Shown one piece after another: positions 55,285 to 64,000 of a stretch of 64,000 nt of DNA. The stretch is from Pseudothauera nasutitermitis. Lineage in GTDB: Bacteria; Pseudomonadota; Gammaproteobacteria; Burkholderiales; Rhodocyclaceae. The DNA lies in contig NZ_SSOC01000002.1 in the NCBI RefSeq assembly GCF_004801295.1, forward strand, positions 620,001-684,000, in the 5' to 3' direction. Both the position numbers and the translations under genes were made by a program. How positions within the stretch are numbered: the first letter of the stretch is position 1; every line of letters begins with the position of its first letter. A model generated the notes under the pieces. The model saw only the letters and a program-made list of their open reading frames with translations. It was not told where the DNA came from and made no database searches.

Positions 55285-56034
55285 TCAGGCGCCGAAATAC
55301 GAAAAACGTCCGGCATAGGCCTTGGCGCGCGGAAAGGCCAGGTCGCCGTGCTTGCTGGTGCCCAGCCCCAGGCCGTGCAGCGCCTCGGCGAGCTTCACCG
55401 CCGCGCCGACGCCCTCGACCACCGGGATGCCGGTTTCCGCGCGCAGGCGGTCGACCAGGTCGGCCATGCCGCCGCAGCCCAGCACGATGGCGCCCGCGCC
55501 GTCCTCGTCGCGCGCGCGCCGGCACTCGGCTGCGATGCACGCGAAGGCGCCATCGGCATCCTCTTCCAGGTCGAGCACGGGGATTTCCGCCGCGCGCACC
55601 TTGCGGCAGTGGTGCTCGAAGCCGTAGGCGCGCAGCAGGTGCTCGGCGATCACCACGGTGCGCCCCAGTGTGGTGACCACGGAAAAACGCGTGCTGATCA
55701 GCGTGGCGAGGTGGAAGGCGGCCTCGGCGATGCCGATCACCGGCGCGGCGGTCAGCTCGCGCGCGGCGAGCAGGCCGGGGTCGCCGAAGCAGGCGATCAC
55801 GTAGGCATCCACGCCCGCGCCGCCGTTCCTGCCTTCTTCCTCGCCCCGGCGGATCTCGTCGAGCACGCCGACAGCGGCCAGCGCTTCGTCGAAGTGGCCT
55901 TCGATGGACACCGGGCCATCTGCCGGCTGCACGGCGCGGATGCGCGTGCCGGGCGCGGCCACGCGCGTGGCGCAAGCGCCCATGCGTTCGGTCATCGCCG
56001 GGGTGGTGTTGGGGTTGATGAGGCGGATGTGCAT
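55285..56034 (-). CDS. Allantoin/hydantoin racemase family protein (HpxA/HyuE type)
   Basis: Asp/Glu/hydantoin racemase superfamily protein of 249 residues. It starts MHIRLINPNTTPAMTERMG. The two catalytic cysteines are in VIACFGDPGL and VLGCGGMADL, and an insertion with EEEGRNGG lies before the first. It would interconvert allantoin or 5-substituted hydantoin enantiomers for the stereospecific hydrolase downstream. It is the first gene of a two-gene unit with the puuE homologue. Confidence 0.9.
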   Translation of the reverse strand: MHIRLINPNTTPAMTERMGACATRVAAPGTRIRAVQPADGPVSIEGHFDEALAAVGVLDEIRRGEEEGRNGGAGVDAYVIACFGDPGLLAARELTAAPVIGIAEAAFHLATLISTRFSVVTTLGRTVVIAEHLLRAYGFEHHCRKVRAAEIPVLDLEEDADGAFACIAAECRRARDEDGAGAIVLGCGGMADLVDRLRAETGIPVVEGVGAAVKLAEALHGLGLGTSKHGDLAFPRAKAYAGRFSYFGA

Positions 56035-56083
56035 GGGGGCTCCGGGGGCGCAAGCGGAGGGCGAATGGTTTTGTCCATATCAT

Positions 56084-56095
56084 TGCATACAATAC
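56084..56095. promoter_or_regulatory. GntR/FCD-type operator-like palindrome before the racemase gene
   Basis: ATTG-CATA-CAAT (core TTGCATACAA) resembles TTGTATACAA operators of FCD-type GntR regulators. It is about 50 bases upstream of the racemase start. A second palindrome of related type lies at 57247-57260. No GntR gene is in the window. Confidence 0.4.
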
Positions 56096-56243
56096 TGAAT
56101 GGAAAAACCGGCAAAATCCCAATCAACCATCCAGACTCCCGCTCCAGCGCCGAAAATCGCATCGGACGAACAACAACATCCGACACAAAATACGATTTTT
56201 TGCCCACGATCTTTCCAGGCCGCGCCCGCCCGTCCTGCGCGCT

Positions 56244-57173
56244 TCAGCCGTGCCCCTCTCCGCCGTGCTGTTCGCGCAGACGGTTGAGGAAATGGCGGGC
56301 GATGCGCCCAGGCGTGGGCGTGCGCGCGACGGACGCCACCCAGTCGCACTGGTAGCGCAGGGTGTCCGATTCGATGCGGCGCAGTTCGCCAGCGGCCTCG
56401 AACACGCCGGCGTAGTGGTCCGGCAGGAAGCCTACGTAGCGCCCGGAACGGATCAGCAGCACGCTGGCTTCCTGGTCGTGCGCGCGCGCCGCCGGCTCCA
56501 GCCCGAGGCGCCAGAAATGCTCCATGTTGGGCGAGTGGTAGCCCAGGCCGACGAAGGCCGCGCCGCGCAGCGCGGCATCGTCCGGCATGGCGCCGTCGCG
56601 CAGCAGCGCATGCGTGGGCGCGGCGTACAGCGACATGCTTTCCGAGAACAGCGGCCAGTTCAGCAGGCTTTCACTGGCGCGGTGGTGCGGATGGATGCCC
56701 ACCTGGAAGTAGCCGTCCAACAGGCCCTTCTCGATCGCGCTGGTGCTCGCCACGTGCACGTTGAGCACCACAGCCGGGGCCTCGGCGCCGAACTGGGCGA
56801 TGGTTTCCGCCAGCCGGCATGCCGGGTTGGTGACGAACTTGTCAAACACCGCCAGGTTCAGTTCGCCGCGCATGCCGCCGTGCAGGCCGGCCACCTCGCG
56901 GCGGAAGCCCTCGATCTGCGCCAGCAGGCGGCGCGCGGCGTCGAGCACGGTGCCGCCTTCCTCGGTGAGCGCGAAGCCGGAGCGCCCGCGCTCGCACAGG
57001 CGCACCCCCAGGCGGGTCTCCAGGTCCTTCAGGTGGCGGCTGATCACCGAGCGGCTGATGTTCAGGCGCAGTTCGGCGGCGGCCAGCCCGCCGGATTCGG
57101 CGATGGCGATGAAGATGCGCAGCAGGCGCAGGTCGGCTTCGGCGAGATTGCTCAGCAGGGCGCGTGGTTTCAT
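56244..57173 (-). CDS. LysR family transcriptional regulator
   Basis: LysR regulator of 309 residues. The winged helix is at about residues 12-70 (LRLLRIFIAIAESGGLAAAELRLNISRSVISRHLKDLETRLGVRLCERGRSGFALTEEG, described here by its ends) and the effector-binding domain spans about 95-300. It lies between the racemase/puuE unit and the divergent Dpp-type ABC operon and probably controls both. A TGAA-N5-TTCA element with T-N11-A geometry stands at 57394-57408, ahead of the ABC operon. Confidence 0.93.
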   Translation of the reverse strand: MKPRALLSNLAEADLRLLRIFIAIAESGGLAAAELRLNISRSVISRHLKDLETRLGVRLCERGRSGFALTEEGGTVLDAARRLLAQIEGFRREVAGLHGGMRGELNLAVFDKFVTNPACRLAETIAQFGAEAPAVVLNVHVASTSAIEKGLLDGYFQVGIHPHHRASESLLNWPLFSESMSLYAAPTHALLRDGAMPDDAALRGAAFVGLGYHSPNMEHFWRLGLEPAARAHDQEASVLLIRSGRYVGFLPDHYAGVFEAAGELRRIESDTLRYQCDWVASVARTPTPGRIARHFLNRLREQHGGEGHG

Positions 57174-57246
57174 GCCGCCATTGTTTCACGAATCGGAAAC
57201 CTTGGTTTCGATGATTGTAGTTTTCTGCACCCGTATGCCTCTCTAA

Positions 57247-57260
57247 GGTTGTCGACAACC
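57247..57260. promoter_or_regulatory. Perfect 14-base palindrome GGTTGTCGACAACC
   Basis: The TTGTCGACAA core resembles operators of FCD/FadR-subfamily GntR repressors. It is about 75 bases upstream of the lysR start. Confidence 0.45.
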
Positions 57261-57393
57261 GCCGCCCGCCATCCTGCACGGCCTTGCACCGCAATCGCGC
57301 AGCCGATTCACCATCTTGGGGCAGAAAAACTCAGGGAACGTGGATAAAGACCTTGCGGAGAAAACGGGAGATGGCGCCAAAACGCAGCAAATG

Positions 57394-57408
57394 GTGAATA
57401 ACTTTCAC
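57394..57408. promoter_or_regulatory. LysR-box-like inverted repeat
   Basis: GTGAA-TAACT-TTCAC has a perfect 5-base inverted repeat and fits T-N11-A. It sits about 25 bases upstream of the sigma-54-like element. It is a candidate site for the divergent LysR protein. Confidence 0.45.
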
Positions 57409-57432
57409 GATTTTCTGCAAAAGAGCGAAAAC

Positions 57433-57448
57433 AGGCACACCGCTTGCA
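57433..57448 (+). promoter_or_regulatory. Sigma-54-like promoter of the Dpp-type ABC operon
   Basis: AGGCACA-CCGC-TTGCA matches the consensus TGGCACG-N4-TTGCW at all but two positions, with the right GG to GC spacing. Transcription would start near 57459, leaving a leader of about 42 bases before the binding-protein gene. Confidence 0.6.
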
Positions 57449-57500
57449 GTAGCTGAACCGAAGCAACCATCGACCATCCCACTACCGCGAGGTACCCACC

Positions 57501-59162
57501 ATGACCGTCCGCCCCGCCCGCCTGCTGTCCGCTCTCATCGGCTGCGGCCTCATCGCGCTCACCAGCGCCTCGGGCTCCGTGCTCGCCCAGGAGAAAGTGC
57601 TGCGCATCGGCATGACCGCCGCCGACATTCCGCGCACCCTCGGCCAGCCCGACCAGGGTTTCGAAGGCAACCGCTTCACCGGCATTCCGATGTACGACGC
57701 GCTGACGCAGTGGGATCTGTCCAAGGCCGACGCGCCCAGCGTGCTGATTCCCGGCCTGGCCGCGTCCTGGGCGGTGGATGCCGCCGACAAGACCAAGTGG
57801 GTGTTCAAGCTGCGCCCGGGGGCGAAGTTCCATGATGGTTCGGCCTTCGACGCCGACGCGGTGGTGTGGAACGTGCAGAAGGTGCTGGACAAGGACGCCA
57901 GGCACTTCGACGCCAGCCAGGTGGGCGTGACCGCCTCGCGCATGCCGACGCTGCGCAGCGCGAGGAAGATCGACGAGCTCACGGTGGAACTGACCACTTC
58001 CGAGCCGGATTCCTTCCTGCCGCTCAACCTGACCAACCTGTTCATGGCCTCGCCGGCGCACTGGGAAGCCAAGCTGAAGGCGGTGCCCGCCAGCGTCACC
58101 GACCCGGCCGAGCGCGCCAAGCAGGCCTGGGTGGCCTTCGCCGCCGATGCCTCGGGCACCGGCCCGTTCAAGATGAGCCGCTTCGTGCCGCGCGAGCGCC
58201 TGGAAGTGGTGAAGAACACCGCCTACTGGGATCCCAAGCGCACCCCGACCATCGACAAGGTAGTGATGCTGCCGCTGCCGGAAGCCAACGCGCGCACCGC
58301 CGCGCTGCTGTCCGGCCAGGTGGACTGGATCGAGGCGCCGGCGCCCGACGCCATTCCGCAGATCAAGAGCCGCGGCTTCACGGTGTATTCCAACCCGCAG
58401 CCGCACATCTGGCCGTGGCAGCTGTCCTTCGCCGAAGGCTCGCCCTGGCTGGACAAGCGCGTGCGCCACGCCGCCAACCTGTGCATCAACCGCGGCGAGC
58501 TGAAGGAGCTGCTGGGCGGCATGATGGGCGAGGCCAAGGGCATCGTCTCGCCGGATCACCCGTGGTGGGGCAACCCCTCCTTCGACGTCAAGTTCGATCC
58601 CGACGCCGCCAGGAAGCTGATGGCCGAGGCCGGCCACTCCGCCGCCAAGCCGCTCAAGGTGAAGGTGCAGGTGTCCGCCTCCGGCTCCGGCCAGATGCAG
58701 CCGCTGCCGATGAACGAGTACCTGCAGGAAAGCCTGCGCCAGTGCTACTTCGACGTGGAACTGGACGTGCTGGAATGGAACACGCTGTTCACCAACTGGC
58801 GGCGCGGCGCCAAGGACCCGTCGGCCAGCGGCGCCAACGCGATCAACGTGACGGCGGCCACCATGGACCCGTTCTTCGCCATGGTGCGCTTCGTCAGCAC
58901 CAAGACCTTCCCGCCGGTCTCCAACAACTGGGGCTTCTTCGGCAACGATGAGTTCGACGCGCTGATCGCCACCGCGCGCACCACCTTCGAGGACAAGGAG
59001 CGCGACGCCGCGCTGGCCAGGCTGCACGCCCGCATCGTCGAGGAAGCGCCCTTCGTCTTCGTCGCCCACGACGTCGGCCCGCGCGCCATGTCGCCCAAGG
59101 TGAAGGGCGTGGTGCAGCCGAAGAGCTGGTTCATCGACATCGCGCCGATGCGCGTCGAGTAA
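57501..59162 (+). CDS. Dpp/Opp-family periplasmic substrate-binding protein
   Basis: Class II cluster C binding protein of 553 residues with a signal peptide (1-30, ending SVLAQE). Family features include FKLRPGAKFHDGSAFDADAVVWNVQKVLDKDA near residue 98, TGPFKMSRFVPRERLEVVKNTAYW, and RVRHAANLCINRGELKELLG. It delivers peptide-sized or nickel/opine-type ligands to the permeases encoded next. Because the operon ends in an amidase and lies beside allantoin-type genes, a cyclic amide or ureide ligand is plausible (inference). Confidence 0.93.
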   Translation: MTVRPARLLSALIGCGLIALTSASGSVLAQEKVLRIGMTAADIPRTLGQPDQGFEGNRFTGIPMYDALTQWDLSKADAPSVLIPGLAASWAVDAADKTKWVFKLRPGAKFHDGSAFDADAVVWNVQKVLDKDARHFDASQVGVTASRMPTLRSARKIDELTVELTTSEPDSFLPLNLTNLFMASPAHWEAKLKAVPASVTDPAERAKQAWVAFAADASGTGPFKMSRFVPRERLEVVKNTAYWDPKRTPTIDKVVMLPLPEANARTAALLSGQVDWIEAPAPDAIPQIKSRGFTVYSNPQPHIWPWQLSFAEGSPWLDKRVRHAANLCINRGELKELLGGMMGEAKGIVSPDHPWWGNPSFDVKFDPDAARKLMAEAGHSAAKPLKVKVQVSASGSGQMQPLPMNEYLQESLRQCYFDVELDVLEWNTLFTNWRRGAKDPSASGANAINVTAATMDPFFAMVRFVSTKTFPPVSNNWGFFGNDEFDALIATARTTFEDKERDAALARLHARIVEEAPFVFVAHDVGPRAMSPKVKGVVQPKSWFIDIAPMRVE

Positions 59163-59263
59163 GACGCCGACGACCCCGTGGCGGCGGCTCCGCGCCGCCG
59201 CGGGCGTGAATGCACGGGCGGCGGCCGCGCCGCCGCCCTCCCCTCCCCGACGCGGAGTCAGCG

Positions 59264-60214
59264 ATGATCTTCTATCTGCTCAGACGCATCGTCTATACCG
59301 TCCCCATCATGCTCGGGGTCGCGTTCTTCTGTTTCCTGCTGGTGCACATCTCCCCGGGCGATCCGCTGGTGGCCATCCTGCCGCCCGACGCCTCGGTGGA
59401 ACTGCAGCGCCAGCTGATGACCCTGTACGGCTTCGACCGCTCCTGGCCGGAGCAATTCTTCGGCTGGCTGTGGCGCGCGCTGCAGGGCGACCTGGGCACC
59501 TCCATCGCCACCGGCCGGCCGGTGGCCGACGAGGTCTTCCGCGCCGTCGGCAACACCCTGATGCTGGCCTGTCTGGCCACGCTGATCGGCTTTCTGCTCG
59601 GCAGCCTGTTCGGCTTCGTGGCCGGCTACTTCAGCAACTCCTGGGTGGATCGCGCGGCCTCCGCGCTGTCGGTGCTGGGGGTGAGCGTGCCGCACTACTG
59701 GCTGGGCATGGTGATGGTGATCGTGTTCTCCGCCTGGCTGGGCTGGCTGCCGCCCACCGGCGCCGGCCCCGGCGGCTCCGACCAGTGGGCCTGGGACTGG
59801 GCGCACATCCAGTACATGGTGCTGCCGGCGGTGACCATGTCGGTGATTCCCATGGGCATCATCGCGCGCACCGTGCGCGCCCTGGTGGCCGACATCCTGG
59901 CGCAGGAATTCGTCGTCGGCCTGAAGGCCAAGGGCATGACCGACTCCGGCATCTTCCTGCACGTGGTGAAGAACGCCGCGCCCACCGCGCTGGCGGTGAT
60001 GGGCCTGCAGCTGGGCTACCTGCTGGGCGGCTCCATCCTCATCGAAACGGTGTTCTCCTGGCCGGGCACCGGCTTCCTGCTCAACTCGGCGATCTTCCAG
60101 CGCGACCTGCCGCTGCTCCAGGGCACCATCCTGGTGCTGGCGATGTTCTTCGTGCTGCTCAACCTGCTGGTGGACACCCTGCAGACCGCCATCGACCCGA
60201 GGATCCAGCGATGA
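59264..60214 (+). CDS. ABC transporter permease, DppB type
   Basis: Inner-membrane permease of 316 residues. It starts [34 protein letters not shown], the standard DppB opening. The loop that contacts the ATPase is [22 protein letters not shown], and the C-terminus is [12 protein letters not shown]. The start at 59264 has GGAG eight bases upstream. It overlaps the next permease by four bases. Confidence 0.94.
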   Translation: MIFYLLRRIVYTVPIMLGVAFFCFLLVHISPGDPLVAILPPDASVELQRQLMTLYGFDRSWPEQFFGWLWRALQGDLGTSIATGRPVADEVFRAVGNTLMLACLATLIGFLLGSLFGFVAGYFSNSWVDRAASALSVLGVSVPHYWLGMVMVIVFSAWLGWLPPTGAGPGGSDQWAWDWAHIQYMVLPAVTMSVIPMGIIARTVRALVADILAQEFVVGLKAKGMTDSGIFLHVVKNAAPTALAVMGLQLGYLLGGSILIETVFSWPGTGFLLNSAIFQRDLPLLQGTILVLAMFFVLLNLLVDTLQTAIDPRIQR

Positions 60215-61098
60215 CCACCCTGAACGCCGGCGCCGCACCCGCGCCGGTCTACGAGCGCTCCGCCGGCTTCTGGAGCGGCGTGCTGAAAAAGCTGGCGCGC
60301 GACCCGGTGGCCATCGGCGCGGCGGCGGTGCTGCTGGCGCTGGTGCTGATCGCCCTCTTCGCGCCGCTGATCACCCCGCACGATCCCTACCAGACCTCGC
60401 TGCTGAAGCGCCTGCGGCCCATCGGCTTCGAGAACTTCCTGCTGGGCACCGACGAACTGGGCCGCGATCTGCTCTCCCGCCTGATGCTGGGCGCGCGCCT
60501 GTCGCTGTTCATGGGCATCGTGCCGGTGCTGATCGCCTTCGTGCTGGGCAGCGCCATCGGCATCCTGGCGGGCTACGCCGGCGGGCTGGCCAACACGCTG
60601 ATCATGCGCACCATCGACGTGCTCTACGCCTTTCCCTCGGTGCTGCTGGCCATCGCCCTGTCCGGCGCGCTGGGCGCGGGCATCGGCAACGCCCTGCTGT
60701 CGCTCACCATCGTGTTCATCCCGCCCATCGCGCGGGTGGCGGAAAGCGTGACCACCCAGGTGCGCGGGCGCGACTTCGTCGAGGCGGCGCGCGCCTCCGG
60801 CGCCGGGGCGTTCACCATCGTGCGCGTGCATGTGCTGGGCAACGTGCTGGGGCCCATCTTCGTGTATGCCACCAGCCTGATCGCGGTGTCGATGATCCTC
60901 GCCTCCGGCCTGTCCTTCCTGGGCCTGGGCGTGCGCCCGCCGGAGCCGGAATGGGGGCTGATGCTCAACACCCTGCGCACGGCCATCTACACCCAGCCCT
61001 GGGTGGCGGCCCTGCCCGGCGTGATGATCTTCATCACCTCGATCTCCTTCAACCTCCTGTCCGACAGCCTGCGCTCGGCCATGGACGTCAAGAACTGA
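60211..61098 (+). CDS. ABC transporter permease, DppC type
   Basis: Second permease, 295 residues, with an N-terminal cytosolic tail, a first helix at about 33-52 and [14 protein letters not shown] followed by [22 protein letters not shown], diagnostic of DppC. The ATPase-contact loop is [25 protein letters not shown]. Translationally coupled to the DppB-type gene. Confidence 0.94.
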   Translation: MTTLNAGAAPAPVYERSAGFWSGVLKKLARDPVAIGAAAVLLALVLIALFAPLITPHDPYQTSLLKRLRPIGFENFLLGTDELGRDLLSRLMLGARLSLFMGIVPVLIAFVLGSAIGILAGYAGGLANTLIMRTIDVLYAFPSVLLAIALSGALGAGIGNALLSLTIVFIPPIARVAESVTTQVRGRDFVEAARASGAGAFTIVRVHVLGNVLGPIFVYATSLIAVSMILASGLSFLGLGVRPPEPEWGLMLNTLRTAIYTQPWVAALPGVMIFITSISFNLLSDSLRSAMDVKN

Positions 61099-61114
61099 AC
61101 AAGGAGAAGACGCG

Positions 61115-62191
61115 ATGAGCATCGGCATGAGCGTCGAACACATCGGCGCGGACATCCACGGCGACCGCGGCGGCCCGGCCCAGCCGCTGCTGAGCGTGCG
61201 CGGCCTGGTGAAGCACTTCGACCTGAAGAAGGGCTTCCTGGAAACGCTGACCGGCGGCGGCAAGGTGGTGCGCGCCGTGGATGGCGTGGATTTCGAGGTC
61301 CTGAAGGGCGAGACCCTGGGCGTGGTGGGCGAATCCGGCTGTGGCAAGTCCACCACCGCGCGCCTGCTGATGCATTTGATCGACCCTTCCGCCGGCGAGA
61401 TCGTCTTCGACGGCGAAACCGTGGGCTCCGCCGCCCTGCCCCTGCGCGAATACCGCCGCCAGGTGCAGATGGTGTTCCAGGACAGCTATTCCTCGCTGAA
61501 CCCGCGCCTGACCATCCAGGACTCCATCGCCTTCGGCCCCCAGGTGCACGGCGTGCCCAGGCGCGAAGCCATCACCCGCGCGCGCGACCTGCTGGCGCGC
61601 GTCGGCCTGGAACCCCGGCGCTTCGCCGAACGCTGGCCCCACGAGCTGTCCGGCGGGCAGCGCCAGCGGGTGAACATCGCCCGCGCGCTGGCCTCGGAGC
61701 CGCGCCTGGTGATCCTCGACGAAGCCGTCTCGGCGCTGGACAAATCGGTCGAGGCCCAGGTGCTCAACCTGCTGATGGACCTCAAGGACGAATTCGGCCT
61801 CACCTACCTGTTCATCAGCCACGACCTGCACGTGGTGCGCTACATCTCCGACCGGGTGATGGTGATGTACCTCGGCAAGGTGGCCGAAACCGGCCCGGCC
61901 GAGGCGCTGTTCGACGACCCGCTGCACCCCTATACGCGCGCCCTGCTGTCCTCCATGCCGTCCATGGACCCGGACCGGCGCACCGAGGAAGCCCCGCTGG
62001 CCGGCGACCCGCCCAACCCCATCGACCCGCCGCCGGGCTGCCGCTTCCACACCCGCTGCCCGTTCGCCGAGCCGGTGTGCGCCGAGCGCGTGCCCGCGCT
62101 GGAAGAACGCGCGGGCCGCCAGGCCGCCTGCCTGATCCACGAGGCGGACGCCGGCCACAGCCGCAACCCCACCGCCATCTACGCCGCCTGA
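61115..62191 (+). CDS. ABC transporter ATPase, OppF/DppF type
   Basis: ATPase of 358 residues. Walker A is [17 protein letters not shown], the Q-loop is [16 protein letters not shown], the signature is [15 protein letters not shown], Walker B is [15 protein letters not shown] and the H-loop ISHDLHVV. The C-terminal oligopeptide-type extension contains the [14 protein letters not shown] cysteines that may hold an iron-sulfur cluster, as described for the Dpp family. Gene order here is F-type then D-type. Confidence 0.94.
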   Translation: MSIGMSVEHIGADIHGDRGGPAQPLLSVRGLVKHFDLKKGFLETLTGGGKVVRAVDGVDFEVLKGETLGVVGESGCGKSTTARLLMHLIDPSAGEIVFDGETVGSAALPLREYRRQVQMVFQDSYSSLNPRLTIQDSIAFGPQVHGVPRREAITRARDLLARVGLEPRRFAERWPHELSGGQRQRVNIARALASEPRLVILDEAVSALDKSVEAQVLNLLMDLKDEFGLTYLFISHDLHVVRYISDRVMVMYLGKVAETGPAEALFDDPLHPYTRALLSSMPSMDPDRRTEEAPLAGDPPNPIDPPPGCRFHTRCPFAEPVCAERVPALEERAGRQAACLIHEADAGHSRNPTAIYAA

Positions 62192-62204
62192 GGGAGCCGA
62201 ACCG

Positions 62205-63221
62205 ATGAACGACACTTCTCCCCTGATCGACGTGCGCGACCTGCGCGTGGTGTTCACCGGCGGCAAGAAGCCGGTGGAGGCGGTCAATGGCGTGGATCTC
62301 ACCGTGGCGCGCGGCGAATCGGTGGCGCTGATCGGCGAATCCGGCTCCGGCAAGAGCGTCACCCTGCGCTCGCTGCTGCGCCTGCACCCGGAACGCCGCA
62401 CGCGGATTTCCGGCGGCATCCGCATCGCCGGCCACGACGTGCTGGCGCTGGGCAGCCGGCCGCTGGCCGACTATCGCGGCAAGGTCGCCTCGATGATCTT
62501 CCAGGAACCGCTGCTGGCGCTCGACCCGGTGTATACCGTGGGCGCGCAGATCGTCGAATCCATCCGCCGCCACGAGGCGGTGAGCAGGGAGGAAGCGCGC
62601 AAGCGCGCGCTGGAACTCTTCGAGCGCGTGCGCATCCCCAGCCCGGCACGCCGGCTGGACGCTTACCCGCACGAAATGTCCGGCGGCATGCGCCAGCGCG
62701 CGATGATCGCCCTGGCGCTGGCCTGCCGCCCGCAGGTGCTGCTGGCCGACGAACCCACCACCGCGCTGGACGCCACCGTGCAGATCCAGATCCTCCTGCT
62801 GCTGCGCGAACTGCAGCGCGAACTGGGGTTGGCGATCCTCTTCGTCACCCACGACATGGGCGCGGCGGTGGAAGTGGCCGACCGTTTCGCGGTGATGTAC
62901 GGCGGGCGCATCGTCGAGGAAGGCCCCACCCGCGAAGTCATCCGCAACCCGCGCCACCCCTATACGCTCGCGCTGATGCAGGCGCGCGCCGACGGCGCGA
63001 TGACCAAGGGCGCGCGCCTGGCCAGCATCCCCGGTTCGCCGCCGGATCTCGCCAACCTGCCGGCCGGCTGTGCCTTCGCCGAACGCTGCGCCTACGCCCG
63101 GGAGGCCTGCCTGGCCACCCGCCCGGAGGCCGTGGACCTGGGCACCGGCCACCGCGCGCGCTGCCTGCGCACCGACGCCACCGCCCACGCCCTGCAACAC
63201 ACCGAGGCCCAGCCCGCCTGA
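62205..63221 (+). CDS. ABC transporter ATPase, OppD/DppD type
   Basis: Second ATPase, 338 residues. Walker A is [15 protein letters not shown], then [22 protein letters not shown], signature [15 protein letters not shown], Walker [16 protein letters not shown] and H-loop [10 protein letters not shown]. The C-terminal Cys-containing extension is [14 protein letters not shown]. It starts 13 bases after the F-type gene and ends 34 bases before the amidase. Confidence 0.94.
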   Translation: MNDTSPLIDVRDLRVVFTGGKKPVEAVNGVDLTVARGESVALIGESGSGKSVTLRSLLRLHPERRTRISGGIRIAGHDVLALGSRPLADYRGKVASMIFQEPLLALDPVYTVGAQIVESIRRHEAVSREEARKRALELFERVRIPSPARRLDAYPHEMSGGMRQRAMIALALACRPQVLLADEPTTALDATVQIQILLLLRELQRELGLAILFVTHDMGAAVEVADRFAVMYGGRIVEEGPTREVIRNPRHPYTLALMQARADGAMTKGARLASIPGSPPDLANLPAGCAFAERCAYAREACLATRPEAVDLGTGHRARCLRTDATAHALQHTEAQPA

Positions 63222-63255
63222 GCGCCCCAGCCAATCCTCCCGGAGCCCCACCGCC

Positions 63256-64000
63256 ATGCTGATCCCCCGCGACCCCGCCCACGCCTTCGTCCCCTACCCC
63301 GGCGCCGAACTGCCCCACGCCGCCGGCGGCCCGCTCGCCGGGCTGAGTTTCGCAGTCAAGGACCTGTTCGACGTGGCCGGCTATCCCACCGGCGGCGGCA
63401 ACCCGCACGTGCTGGCGCTCTCCGGCATCAAGACGCGCAGCGCCCCCACCGTGCAGCGCCTGCTGGACGCCGGCGCGCGGTTTCTCGGCAAGACCTACAC
63501 CGACGAACTGGCCTTCTCGATGAACGGCATCAACGCCCACTTCGGCGCGCCGATCAACGGCGGCGACCCCGCGCGCATCACCGGCGGCTCGTCCTCCGGC
63601 TCGGCGGCGGCAGTGTCCAACGGGCTGGCCGACTTCGCCCTGGGCACCGACACCGGCGGCTCGGTGCGCTGCCCGGCCAGCCACTGCGGCCTGTTCGGCC
63701 TGCGCCCCACCCACGGGCGCATCAGCCTGGAGGATTGCCTGGATCTGGCCCCCAGCTTCGACACCTGCGGCTTCTTCACCCGCGACGCGGCCACCTTCGA
63801 ACGTGTCGGCGAAGTCCTGCTCGGCGAGGACGCTGCCCCGCTGCCCGCCGCCCCGCGCCTGCTCAGCCCCACCGACGGCTGGGGCCTGCTCGGCGCGGAA
63901 GTGGTCGACGCCCTGCGCCCGGCGCTGGAACGCGTGGAAGCCCTGTACGGCCGCCCCGCCCCGGTGGATATGGCCCCGCAGGGCTTCGAGCGCAACTACT
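63256..64000 (+). CDS. Amidase signature family enzyme, N-terminal part
   Basis: The gene starts at the ATG at 63256 and continues past the window edge; 248 residues are visible. The amidase signature is intact so far: catalytic Lys35 (SFAVKD), the Ser-rich loop at residues 110-116 (GGSSSGS) and the nucleophile Ser136 (TDTGGSVRCP). It hydrolyses an amide bond, but the substrate is unknown. As the last visible gene of the ABC operon, it probably acts on the imported compound or a product of the racemase/allantoinase step. Relatives include AtzF-like and glutamyl-tRNA amidotransferase-like enzymes; operon context favours a catabolic amidase. Confidence 0.9.
   Translation, partial: MLIPRDPAHAFVPYPGAELPHAAGGPLAGLSFAVKDLFDVAGYPTGGGNPHVLALSGIKTRSAPTVQRLLDAGARFLGKTYTDELAFSMNGINAHFGAPINGGDPARITGGSSSGSAAAVSNGLADFALGTDTGGSVRCPASHCGLFGLRPTHGRISLEDCLDLAPSFDTCGFFTRDAATFERVGEVLLGEDAAPLPAAPRLLSPTDGWGLLGAEVVDALRPALERVEALYGRPAPVDMAPQGFERNY

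Larger units (their letters stand above)
57174..57500. other. 327-base divergent regulatory region between lysR and the Dpp-type operon
   Basis: Holds a 14-base perfect palindrome (57247-57260), a LysR-box-like element (57394-57408), a sigma-54-like promoter (57433-57448) and the leader of the binding-protein gene. No coding frame looks real. Confidence 0.7.

Overview
The window is high-GC DNA (roughly two-thirds G+C) with tightly packed genes, many ATGA start/stop overlaps, sigma-54-like promoters, TonB receptors and a two-partner secretion locus. This points to a Betaproteobacterium. I lean towards Rhodocyclales or a relative, but that is inference from gene content only. I saw no rRNA, tRNA, CRISPR array or intact transposase.

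Layout. 1-2078: a two-partner secretion locus (TpsB transporter plus the first residues of a filamentous-haemagglutinin-like TpsA). 2338-7340: membrane proteins of unknown function (DUF2339, DUF3999, YitT) and a small Cys protein. 7356-13116: a complete urease operon, ureD-ureA-orf-ureB-ureC-ureE-ureF-ureG. It has a sigma-54 promoter and an NtrC-type site upstream, and its ureC carries an in-frame insertion made of a dispersed palindromic repeat. 13342-14526: a diguanylate cyclase. 14791-23573: iron acquisition and control genes (periplasmic siderophore-binding protein, methyltransferase, FepA-type receptor, a two-component system, and a YqjH/YqjI-like ferric reductase and repressor pair). 23764-26742: a DUF188 protein, a truncated vapC and a low-GC AIPR-family gene that looks like transferred phage defence. 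26743-36040: a catabolic or biosynthetic cluster bracketed by a urtE relic and the intact urtE in the same orientation. It contains an SsuABC/TauABC-type ABC importer, an SDR, an amidohydrolase homologue without metal ligands, a GMC oxidoreductase, and a divergent radical SAM plus FMN split-barrel pair. 36169-42894: a Dyp peroxidase, a second TonB siderophore receptor, an MFS transporter and an S9 oligopeptidase, lying between urtE and urtABCD. 42959-48092: urtDCBA (urea ABC transporter). 48261-50250: lower-GC gene cassettes with two recognisable attC sites and no integrase (a CALIN). 50523-54163: sfsA and a soluble Cache/CheW fusion. 54309-64000: puuE-type allantoinase, an allantoin/hydantoin-type racemase, a LysR regulator, and a divergent Dpp/Opp-type ABC operon under a sigma-54-like promoter, ending in an amidase cut by the window edge.

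How the parts fit. Nitrogen scavenging is the main theme. Urea uptake (urtABCDE) feeds urease, and the purine/hydantoin genes at the right end would generate allantoate and ultimately urea. Sigma-54 promoter signals precede both the ure and dpp-like operons. Iron is the second theme, with two TonB receptors preceded by Fur-box-like sequences. The mobile signals (AIPR island, urtE duplication, CALIN, dispersed palindromes) mark this as a rearranged chromosomal segment.
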